64,000 bases of DNA from Tubulanus polymorphus. Taxonomy: Eukaryota; Nemertea; Palaeonemertea; Tubulaniformes; Tubulanidae. A program made the translations under genes and the position numbers. Where the stretch lies: positions 4,738,916 to 4,802,915 of the forward strand of contig NC_134032.1 in NCBI RefSeq assembly GCF_964204645.1, written 5' to 3'. This document shows, piece after piece, positions 56,401 through 64,000 of the stretch. Under the pieces are notes generated by a model, which saw only the letters and a program-made list of their open reading frames with translations, was not told where the DNA came from and searched no databases. Positions within the stretch are counted from its first letter, which is position 1, and each line of letters starts with the position of its first letter.

Positions 56401-57486
56401 GAGGCTCCACCCTTCACCGTCTGTGGTTTAGATTTCACCGGTGCACTACATCTTCGGTCGAAATCCGGGGAGGAGTCACTCGCGTATATATGCTTGTTTA
56501 CTTGCGCGAACACGCGTGCCATCCATCTGGAAGTGGTAACGGACATGACTACGTCAACATTCCTACACGCGTTGAGGAGAATGGCTGCCAGACGTTTGTT
56601 ACCGCAGAAAATAATATCGGACAACCAATCAACCTTTATTGCGAGTAACAATGCTATCAAAAAGATATACGAATCGATCGAAACCCGAAAGTACTTCAGC
56701 CTACACCGATCAGAGTGGGTCATGATAACTCGTCGAGCCCCCTGGTTTGGTGGATTTTACGAAAGGCTAGTTGGAATAACAAAAACCGCGATCAAAAAAG
56801 TTCTGGGGCGTGCGCGAATATCCCTGCTGGAATTGATTACGATCGTATCAGAGACTGAACAAGCTGTAAATAATCGCCCGATATCGTACTGTTCATCTGA
56901 TGTGGACGACCCAGAACCTTTAACCCCGTCACATTTCCTTCACAGTCGCGTTCTCACGAGTTTACCGCATCTGTTCGTAAGTTACGATGAACTGACCGAC
57001 CCGACGCTTGGAAATGTGCCGTCAGAATTTGAAAAACGTTCGGTGCGAATCGGTTCATTAAAACAACATCTGTGGAAACGTTGGGCTGAGGAATACGTAA
57101 CAGCCCTACGCGAAAGACACATCCAATTTAAAAATCGCGGATTAACTGGAAATACCATCAGAAAGGGTGATGTCGTGTTAGTACACGACGACAATCATAA
57201 TTCGCGTCTGAAATTGAAACTAGCACTGGTCGAGGAACTCGTTCCGGGGAACGACGGCTTAGTTAGAACCGCTAAGATCAAAATTTCGAATGGCAGAACT
57301 AATCGACCAATTAGCAAACGCTACCCTCTTGAAGTGCGCGCCGCAGATCCCTCGAACACGTGCAAACCGGACTCAAACGTAAATTCTGCACCCGTCACAC
57401 GTCGTTCGACGAGAAGGGCAGCTGCCGAGGCTAGAAATAACATAAGTAGATGGGCTAACGTGCTGTCTGATACATGTAGTAGTTAA
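53488..57486 (+). CDS. pol: BEL/Pao pol polyprotein (protease, RT, RNase H, integrase)
   Basis: The frame is open from just after the gag TGA (53,458); 53,488 is only a nominal GTG start. Aspartic protease: LFDEGAQRSF (about residues 23-32; DEG instead of D-S/T-G). RT: SADIEKAFLQVGL (about 353) and IYVDNAISG (about 432), so the catalytic box is YVDN rather than YVDD. RNase H: TFCDASQLAYGACVY (about 606). Integrase zinc region: HNKVKHLGTES with CVICKY (about 911-950). Catalytic D, D, E in GLDFTG (about 981), ISDNQSTF (about 1044) and FYERLVG (about 1090). No internal stop. Confidence 0.92.
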   Translation: MLLKTAIANAKSREGVTTNVNILFDEGAQRSFITQRTAERLYINSEETETISINTFGAKQSSARSLIVANFTLCSDETDIPITALIVPQIASTMRNQTGRSIKDLPYLTGLKLAHPFSTESHFEIDILIGADFYWSVVGNHTIRGNGPTAVSSKLGYLLSGPFSDCDPINTARVYNVDVTSHRSEEVNLQKFWDLESIGVTDATDAASKEFNLLDYCQSSLTTSDTGRYTAKLPWKSGHAPLPTNYYVTRNITQSMIRRLSPQIRNVYHNIIMDQLSRDFIEEVTDDDRNIGHYLPHRAVKKESSTTPIRIVYNASLSTAGNPSLNDCLETGPTLLNDLGSILIRFRLHKFGLSADIEKAFLQVGLHDDDREYTKFLWLTDPKNPESELKTYRFKVILFGVVSSPFILNATVRFHLNNYNNHVSRDLVKNIYVDNAISGCESESDLMKYYTNINSIMKNGGFKLQSYASNSSLLKAKADSDNLSDEKTIVSTLGLQWDTVNDTLSFKNKQAFANPDLITKREIVKAVSSLYDPLGYVSPVHIKSKMFVQQLWTEGYEWDETLPERVVESWISLITELREISEKRVDRRYSKSEAKSEAKYELHTFCDASQLAYGACVYLKRGDQTVLVMSKSRVAPVKKHTIPQLELMAALIGAKLTDYVRNSLITEIVITKCVLWSDSQIVLHWINSEKKLPVFVANRVRQIKSVTTIGRYKYCPTSDNPADMLSRGISCEQITRCTLWWNGPSWLSNGNYPTCDTIDRAVLLITEMDEDKQPDEKICENNEVGICNVIDQNDFTSLTRLLRVTALVRRFIKKLRRENHESDEITANEIAECEDLWNKGVQSSYFNDVKVSLEHKSKKRPSLVKKLRLFLEDDIIRVGGRLHNAPIGYDAKFPILLPHCRYSELIVLDSHNKVKHLGTESTITVVRQKYWITRVRQVARKLLRKCVICKYITGKPYSLPNCAPLQSSRLKEAPPFTVCGLDFTGALHLRSKSGEESLAYICLFTCANTRAIHLEVVTDMTTSTFLHALRRMAARRLLPQKIISDNQSTFIASNNAIKKIYESIETRKYFSLHRSEWVMITRRAPWFGGFYERLVGITKTAIKKVLGRARISLLELITIVSETEQAVNNRPISYCSSDVDDPEPLTPSHFLHSRVLTSLPHLFVSYDELTDPTLGNVPSEFEKRSVRIGSLKQHLWKRWAEEYVTALRERHIQFKNRGLTGNTIRKGDVVLVHDDNHNSRLKLKLALVEELVPGNDGLVRTAKIKISNGRTNRPISKRYPLEVRAADPSNTCKPDSNVNSAPVTRRSTRRAAAEARNNISRWANVLSDTCSS

Positions 57487-57726
57487 TTAATTGATAACCG
57501 CTCAAGTCAACGCTAGGTCACTCGGAGACCTAAACAACAAACACAACGCAATGTAATAGACTTTATAATCTTAGTTTTAGAATTAAACAGATCATTTTTA
57601 GTTGTCAGTAGTTCCTTATCTGACTATCATAAATTTATAACAATATACATGCATCATTTATTCGAATATCGATATTATTTAGTTGTAGTAACATTTTTCT
57701 TAATTACATCTATCTAGTAATTTTCT

Positions 57727-57740
57727 GTCGCCCGGGAGAA
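57727..57740 (+). promoter_or_regulatory. polypurine tract region of the BEL element
   Basis: GTCGCCCGGGAGAA immediately precedes the 3' LTR. The purine run is short. Confidence 0.5.
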
Positions 57741-57957
57741 TGTCGGGAATTGTTATATGTCAGTTACCAGTAACGCACTCCCCTCAGTTCATGTAACCCC
57801 GCCTATGTAAGCCCCGCATGAACTTATGCTGTAGCGAGTAGATAAATAAATCAGAGTTTACTTAGACACCAAACATATTGGTCGTTGTTCACCTCTCCGG
57901 CGGTCTTGCTTATTTTACTCAAACCTGGACCATTTAATGTGGCAATCATAGCCCACA
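57741..57957 (+). repeat. 3' LTR of the BEL element
   Basis: 217 bp. The only difference from the 5' LTR is GGCGGTCTTGC here versus GGCGGTTTTGC. Confidence 0.95.
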
Positions 57958-58079
57958 ATTGTGATGGTTCAGCGGCGTGATTGTGATGGTTCACTTCTTA
58001 CAGTATATAACTCACAGTAGCAGCTCTAAACCTGACGGTAGGTGTCTCCACCGGTCCAGTAGCGCAAACGTTGGTGAAA

Positions 58080-58290
58080 GCGATCCAGCTCCACAATTTG
58101 TCAGTGGATCAAATTCCACAGTTTTCAGTGAATCCAGTTTCACAGTTAGTGAGTGAATCCAGTTCCACAGTTTTCAGTGGAGAGAGTTCTACAGTTTGTC
58201 AATGGATCCAGTTCCGCAGTTTTCAGTGGATAGAGTTCCACAGTTTGTCAGCGGATCTATTTTCCACAGTTTGTAATCACGTTCCAGTTC
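58080..58290. repeat. minisatellite, GTTCCACAGTTTTCAGTGGA type, block 1
   Basis: About eight units of 26-28 bases alternating CAGTTTTCAGTGGATC and CAGTTTGTCAGTGGATC. TCCAC...GTGGA makes each unit partly self-complementary. A short stretch recurs at 58,370-58,430. Confidence 0.85.
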
Positions 58291-59094
58291 AACAGCGAGT
58301 CAGTTGAGTTTGAATCGAGAGTTAATTCATTTTCAATGTTTTTTTACTCAAACTCAACTATCAAACAGATTGTCAGTGGATCAAGTTACACAATTTTCGG
58401 TGAATCCAGTTTCACAGTAAGTTAGTGAATCCAGGAAGAAAGACACTCTAAATATTTGGATAGATATATGAAAGCTGTGGGTACTGGAGTTTGTAATGGG
58501 TAGTGTAGTGTGATCTGTGTGCATTTTTGGCCAGCACACCGATCACATTGTTCAATGGGGTTTGGTCCAGGACTCGCGAGATTTTCAACAACACGGAAGT
58601 AACGTGTAATAAATGATGACTTGAATTGCATGACTACCTACCACCCCTCATTATTGTTGGAAAACTAAACGTTCGGCACTGACTAAAAATTAGTAATAAC
58701 ATTTTAGAAATGGCCAGAATTTTAACTTAGGTTCTATCTCATTTTTATTTTACGATTGCGATTGGTATAATTCTTTTTTAAACGGCCGTTAAGGCTTCAT
58801 GTTTCGTCTGCAATTCACCGCAAATAGTTACGCAACTACGCACATTTCAGTGTTTTTGGCAGCTGTACACTCAATCGGCACCGTTCGTGACTAGCTTCAC
58901 TGCGGAATTATCATTAATTAACATCGCCATATCACATCATCAACTTATATTGTGCCTTAAAACCTTAACAGCCGAAATAATTGAAATGCACACACGATTT
59001 CTTTCATTGAAAATTGAGAGAGTGGCCATGTTTGTGTTTGCTGCTTCGCGTAAATCCCGCACGGTGGCGGAACCGCGCGGAGTGTGGCCGATAC

Positions 59095-59260
59095 GTCAAG
59101 TTCCACAGTTTTCAGTGGATCGAGTTCCACAGTTTGCCAGTGGATCCAGTTCCACAGCTTGTCAGTGGATCTAGTTCCACAGTTTTCAGTGGATACAGTT
59201 CCACAATTTGTCAGCGGATCCATTTTTCACAGTTTGTCATCAATCCAGTTCCACAGCGAG
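59095..59260. repeat. minisatellite block 2
   Basis: Six further units of the same 26-28-base repeat, about 800 bases from block 1, with the same two alternating unit types. Confidence 0.85.
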
Positions 59261-60128
59261 TGTAGAATTGTTTATGCGATGGTGGGGAACTTTAATCAAC
59301 TGGCGTTAAAAATGACATAATAAAACCTAAGAATTATGTTTTTTTTTTACTCAAACTCAACTATGTAGAACTGGACCTAGTTTGTTATAGCAATGATTGG
59401 GAACTTAAACCAACGGACTATAAGCAAACTGGCTTCAAAAATGACATCATCAAACCTAAGAATTATCATGGGTAGTGTCGAAACTGTCTACATTTTAGAA
59501 ATATTTTCCGTCATTAAATGGTATTATCACAAATATGTTTTCGTATTCACGAATTAAATAACATTAGAAAATTACAGAAATTACATGGGAAAACAAGATT
59601 AGCATGAATTTAAGCAGATGGAAACCAGGAGATGCCGACGTTTTAATATTTATACAAAGATAAGGTAGGTGCTTTCACTTGTCTCATATCGATGCCGCCA
59701 AGTGATCGTGATAAGTGAGATCCCCTTCCTCGAGTATTGACTTCCCCGAACGTAATTTGAATATCGTCATTAAACGCAGTCTCAAATGTTTTGTGACTTT
59801 CTCAAAATGTATCAAAAATTTAAGTAATTTTTAGTTCATAAGTCTTCAAATATTCATAAATGAACAGTTAAAAATTGTTGAAACATGTCGACTCAGCCGT
59901 AAAATCAACCCATTCACAGTCCCGAATGTGGGATAATGTCGGGCTTTAGAGAACATAATGCCCCCGAGGTCTTCACATTTACAGATAAGATTATGTAAGC
60001 GTGTCGCGCGTTACACCGGATAGGCACACAATAGAGATATGAGCCGCACGTTCATTGATCATCACCAATTAAGAGGACCGCTATTGTGAAAATTGACTTT
60101 GGGAGAAATATTCCTCCCAAGGTCAAAC

Positions 60129-60163
60129 CAGGGAAGTGTGATGTGTCTCATCACACTTCCCTG
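60129..60163. mobile_element. 35-bp miniature hAT-like element
   Basis: CAGGGAAGTGTGATG and its complement are separated by about five bases. GTCAAAC flanks both sides (60,122-60,128 and 60,164-60,170). It lies directly against the larger element at 60,171. Confidence 0.8.
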
Positions 60164-60636
60164 GTCAAACCAGGGAAGTGTGATGAGATGGAATACGGAC
60201 GCTATTGTGCAGCTCTTGTCGAATGTGCGTTGTAATTGCCCTAAAGCCGATAACGGTTCGTCGGCGAGCGCTTTGTTACGTAACGCGCCGATAAGCGATA
60301 ACCAGCGAGATCGGGAATCTCCGTAATAATTCAGTTGTTTCCGAATATCGGTTTTTCATCCCATAATAAACTTATATAAAAATTCCTCTGTAAACTGGTT
60401 AAACTCAACACCTGATTTCCCCTCATCAATTTTAGTCGATCAACTTGTATTCACAATTGTCTTAAATTTAAGTGCCCCCTAGTTTGTCTCTTAACTGCTT
60501 CTCTTTAATCTGTTTTAGCGTGTAACTGTTTCTACGTTAATTTTCCTTTAGTTAGTATCATCTCTGATTACTTGAATTAGTCTCTTTGTCTCTGGATTGT
60601 ATATATCTCTCATAATTTCTGTAGTATTCATTATTT

Positions 60637-60667
60637 CTGAAGATGACTATTAGGACATAGACGAAAC
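60637..60667 (+). ncRNA. hammerhead-like core
   Basis: CTGAAGA (60,637-60,643), an imperfect stem II (GACTAT/ATAGAC with one mismatch) and GAAAC (60,663-60,667), followed by GTTGAATAAACTA. Probably a Penelope-derived segment inside the hAT-like element. Other stems are not established. Confidence 0.35.
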
Positions 60668-60788
60668 GTTGAATAAACTACTAACATTTTTGGACTTTTT
60701 CGTTATCATTGTGGGATTCTCTCTACATCGCTTCAGACGGATATAGTGTTTTATCAATCGTGATATCGGTTCTTTCCGCTGTATTAAA

Positions 60789-61460
60789 ATGGCAACGGTT
60801 GTCAACGAAATTATAAATGATGACGATTTTGACGATCTATTCTTTGATAGTGACGAATTGGTTCAGATCCATACGGAAATATTACGGGAATCCTCTGGAT
60901 CAGGATCAACTAATTCGGCCGATTCTAGTGAGTGTTATTCCTTTTGAATCAATGAAATATCGGAATAGTTTCCACCTAATTGCAGGCACTTTATTCTTTC
61001 CTTTTCTTTTTCATATAGGTACTTCTCAGGCTCAGCTGACCAGAGACTGCGATCTGAACACGAGAAAACACACATACAGGTATTTTTTACATTTATTTTT
61101 ATAATCAATACAATCCTTTTAGGTTATAAAATAATAAACGAATACAGAAAATAATATATAAACATAATATAAAAAATCCAGATAAGTACATGTTAAAATA
61201 ATAATCATTATTATTATTTTCGCAGGAACACTATATATTTGGAAAAGGCTATGACTGAAATGATTAACCATCGAGTATTTAAATTCAGTTCAAATGGAAT
61301 GGCAGCAGTACATAATGGAAAATCGATCGATAAAATTTTGACTACAAATACGTCGCCGTCCAGACTTGGAATTAACCAGTGGTTTACAAAAATTCAAGAT
61401 ACATTATGTTCCGCCATTCACATAAGCACTGCGAAAGATTTGGATAAAATGTGGGCAAAG
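60789..61460 (+). CDS. three-exon gene inside the hAT-like element, function unknown
   Basis: Exon 1 is 60,789-60,927 (MATVVNEIINDDDFDDLFF, acidic; donor GTGAGT). Exon 2 is 61,019-61,079 (acceptor TTTTTCATATAG, donor GTATTT). Exon 3 starts at 61,226 (acceptor ATTTTCGCAG) and reads NTIYLEKAMTEMINHRVFKF and GINQWFTKIQDTLCSAIHIS. Codon phases match at both junctions and all joined sequence is open, which supports a real spliced gene. The frame runs on to 61,718, but beyond about 61,460 it is antisense to the zinc-domain gene and looks like a shadow. No domain is recognised. Confidence 0.55.
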
Positions 61461-61462
61461 TT

Positions 61463-61689
61463 TCATGTTGTGATAGTCACAGGGACAGTTTTTTTAACGT
61501 TTTTGTTCTTACGCCATTTTTGTAATTTGACACGACACATATTACAGATATATATCGGGTACTGTTCAGTATCATCATCAAAATCAATGTTGAACAACTC
61601 CTTCACATGGCTTTTGAAATTATTTTTATCGATAGGACGACGATCCGGAGGTTTCGCATTTTTTCCACACAATCGACAAAGATCCATGA
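61463..61689 (-). CDS. 75-residue CxxC...CxxC (ZAD-like) protein inside the hAT-like element
   Basis: ATG at 61,685-61,687 (MDLCRLCGKNAKPPDRRPID). CRLC and, 41 residues after its second Cys, CNMC give a four-Cys pattern like the ZAD zinc domain or N-terminal zinc domains of transposon-derived proteins. It ends KKTVPVTITT at 61,463. The coding exon follows a good acceptor (TTTTCTTGTTTTTAG); a matching donor (AAAG/GTATGT) lies at 62,066, implying a 5' non-coding exon and a 377-base intron. It is convergent with the three-exon gene. It could bind the element ends or be a captured host exon. Confidence 0.55.
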
Positions 61690-62398
61690 CTAAAAACAAG
61701 AAAAGGTTAATTAAATGAGATTGCTGATGCTATTTAGGCAACTTGGTTTATATGGGGGACAATAATTTGTAGGCCTAATGTAAGCGTTATTAAGTAACAT
61801 TATTATGTAGTAAATACACATTTTAAAGATCATACTTCGTGTATATGTTTGTGTCGTAACATAGCAACATGACGTCAGAAACGAAAGCTGCGCGAGTCTG
61901 GGCCGAAATATTTGACATCTTCAAGGCCCAAATAACGCTAAACCCGGAATCGGAACGAACTGGCAAAAACATATGTTTAACACATAAAAACAGACTTTAA
62001 TCACAATATAAATACTTAATGTTCCGATTCCGGGTTTCGGAGATATAGAAGAATAAAAATACATACCTTTTTGGACAAATTTTACGAGAAATTGTTGAAT
62101 TTCAACCGATTTTCTAAAGAAAAATATGTGTATACACAGCCACTTCCACGTGGTTCAATAAACTGCAGTGCGCATGCGTAGTATCGATCGCAGAACATTT
62201 ATCGGGCTAAAACTATTGCGGGTTGTTCTGCGACCGAATCAAAGTTGATGTTGACTGGTGTTCAGCTGGTAACACACACTCGATAAGCGTAGCTTACTGC
62301 TGTTGCGGTAACCTTTGATGTACGGGCTGAATTGAATAGCCTACATCCGGCAATTAAAAGCGTCCGTATTCCATCTCATCACACTTCCCTGGTCAAAC

Positions 62399-63513
62399 GA
62401 AGAGAATTTGACCTGCAGTTCTGATATTCAAAGTATCGACTTCGGGAGGAATATTCCTCCGACTGTCAAACGAAGGAAAATGGACCTAGGTCTGATATTC
62501 GAAATATTTACTTTGGGATGAATATTCGTCCAAACCTCTAACGCTAAAAACCTGAGCTTTTAGAATGATAGGTCTACATAAATGATATTGATGTAATTGT
62601 TTTTAATAAATAGTATACTATAGCGACGAAACCAGACATATTTAGGCAATTTGATTGTTAATTATACACTGTATTTGAGGGTCTGCGACAAATAATTTAG
62701 AAAGTTAAATAGCTGTAGTACAGGTTCTAATAATGAGCCTAATATAGTCTTCACATCGCAATCAGTTGTTAGAATGCATCTTCCTTTTTCTTGTTTTGAT
62801 CTGAGACGACTAGTTAAATTTTTTTCTTGATTGATTCACCCTGGGAGGTCTACATCAAATTATATTGTTGATCAAATCAATTATGTTTCAACTGCGAATT
62901 CACATTTGATATTGATATTAATAATCAATATTACTCATCATTATATAGCGCACTGCTGCAAATTGTAACCAGTCTGCTTTTCATGGGTATAAAATTAACA
63001 CAAGTTGAAGAAATCGAATTTGAAATACGTGGATAATAAAAAATAAGTTGAAGGTATGGCGGAGAGATCTGACGAAAAGAAACAACAAACGATATGGGCG
63101 CCAAATTGACCCATGCCTAATTGCCCAACCAAATAGTCCGACCAGACCTGAGTCAAATTAAGCCGAGTCAAATTAGAGCGTGTTAATTTAAACTGGTTCT
63201 GGAAGTCAGTCACTTCGTTTTGCTTAAGTATGGACTCGTTTTAGAGTCTCTTCAAGCATTGTTTAGTATCGAATGAATGGGTTTGTATTTGAATGTGAAA
63301 TAAATTTGAACATGAAAATCAGCGCGCTCTTTGGTAAGCCATGAAAACAATTAAAGTCGGACCCTGATTCGAGCCAATTTTGATTTATACCCTGTATAGG
63401 CCGGTTTATATTTCTGTTTGTACTCTTTCATAGAAATTCGACAGATATCAAATGGCATCTTTGATTACAGACACTGTTGACCGGTACACACCAATATGTC
63501 CATCCATCCGACA
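62399..63513. other. non-coding interval
   Basis: 62,399-62,530 is the right half of the repeat that the hAT-like element invaded. Beyond it no gene or repeat is recognised; a 72-codon minus-strand frame at 62,995 is unsupported. Confidence 0.45.
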
Positions 63514-63551
63514 TACGAGCAATTATCTCATTAATGAGATAATTGCTCGTA
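63514..63551. repeat. 38-bp perfect palindrome
   Basis: Two 19-base arms (TACGAGCAATTATCTCATT and its complement) with no spacer. Confidence 0.95.
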
Positions 63552-64000
63552 GATTCGACAGCTACGTTTTACAACTAGAAGTGCATAAAATCAGATTCCT
63601 AATGATATTACATGTATTACTATTAAGAATAAGCTATTAATTATGATTAAATTCAAAAAGAATTGAGAAAATATCTTGCTTTGCATGGCTTTTAATTAAA
63701 TATTGGAAAGGGCGATTTTGAAGGGGGAATATCTGCGGTGTCACTGCTAATCGAGTAATCAAGAAGCGTTTAAAGCAGATCTTAAGATCGTGTTTTAAGC
63801 AGATCTTTTCCGATTGTGATCCCAATATATGAATTGCACATGGAACTATTATGTATAAACACCTCTCACAATTTACGTAATGACTGAGTGGCGTCCTTTT
63901 GCACAAGCTATATTACACCATGATAAAAAGCCTTTTATAGTTTAGAGTTGGATTTCTCGATGTATAAATGCAAGGAGGGTCAGAAGCTTTATGCTCAATA
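63552..64000. other. non-coding end of window
   Basis: AGCAGATCTT occurs twice (63,773 and 63,799). No gene is recognised. Confidence 0.4.

Larger units (their letters stand above)
51934..57957 (+). mobile_element. BEL/Pao LTR retrotransposon, young, nearly intact
   Basis: Two 217-bp LTRs (51,934-52,150 and 57,741-57,957) with TGT...ACA ends differ at one position. ATTGT at 51,929-51,933 and 57,958-57,962 is a perfect 5-bp target duplication. Gag and pol are open and in the same frame, separated by one TGA. It is the best-preserved element in the window and may have been active recently. Confidence 0.95.
57963..60121. other. non-coding interval with minisatellites
   Basis: No gene is supported. 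Open frames at 58,071, 58,887 and 59,014-59,320 are by-products of the TTCCACAGTTTTCAGTGGA minisatellite. Confidence 0.5.
60171..62391. mobile_element. 2.2-kb hAT-like terminal-repeat element
   Basis: Perfect 33-bp inverted terminal repeats (60,171-60,203 and 62,359-62,391; CAGGGAAGTGTGATGAGA...). GTCAAAC lies on both sides (60,164-60,170 and 62,392-62,398). The related repeat at 25,254-25,300 supplies the uninterrupted target (AAGGTCAAACGAAGAG on its minus strand). CAGGG ends and a 7-8-bp duplication suggest hAT. It holds two convergent spliced genes but no recognisable transposase. Confidence 0.8.

Noticed and set aside
60171-62391. Transib/RAG-like element with a 5-bp TCAAA duplication
   Set aside because: Ends read CAGGG, not CAC. 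The duplication is 7 bp (GTCAAAC) when the CAG end is used, and the zinc motif alone is not RAG-specific.

Overview
This is nuclear DNA of an invertebrate animal, probably a marine lophotrochozoan (phylum not provable from the sequence). The evidence is spliced exons, a PAN/Apple-type domain, rhodopsin-like receptor remnants, a TTAGGG-type telomere tract, and a mix of mobile elements common in marine invertebrates (Polinton, Penelope, DIRS, BEL/Pao, piggyBac). There are no rRNA or complete tRNA genes, no CRISPR array and no bacterial operons. Nearly all coding signal belongs to mobile elements, many broken by in-frame stops and frameshifts.

Layout. 1-11,038: an AT-rich Polinton/Maverick (adintovirus-like) remnant with capsid, chromodomain integrase, packaging ATPase, several membrane proteins, a DNA polymerase B cut off after its exonuclease start, and C2H2 zinc-finger genes. 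12,650-14,080: a 5'-truncated Penelope-like element (reverse transcriptase plus GIY-YIG). 14,331-20,379: a near-complete GC-rich DIRS retrotransposon on the minus strand with inverted terminal repeats and an internal complementary region. 20,400-26,600: mostly non-coding, with small repeats. 26,599-31,236: a minus-strand LTR retrotransposon with 1.27-kb LTRs, gag but no pol, and an array of tRNA T-arm-like hairpins in its leader. 32,149-33,790: a piggyBac transposase pseudogene. 36,062-39,488 and 41,226-41,930: two broken genes of unrecognised families, the first possibly a DDE transposase. 40,411-40,925: a 17-unit hairpin satellite. 43,808-46,055: two class A receptor pseudogenes. 49,020-50,870: a BEL integrase scrap, a small two-exon gene and a LINE 3' end. 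51,148-51,886: two exons of a PAN-domain gene. 51,934-57,957: a young BEL/Pao retrotransposon. 60,122-62,398: a hAT-like terminal-repeat element carrying two convergent intron-containing genes, with a 35-bp miniature relative inserted beside it. 62,400-64,000: non-coding.

The Polinton genes form a virion-plus-integration set, the DIRS genes a reverse transcriptase/tyrosine recombinase set, and the BEL element a gag-protease-RT-RNase H-integrase set with near-identical LTRs. The most unusual items are the T-arm array in a retrotransposon leader, the 35-37-bp miniature transposon copies with intact target duplications, and the two-gene hAT-like element without a visible transposase.
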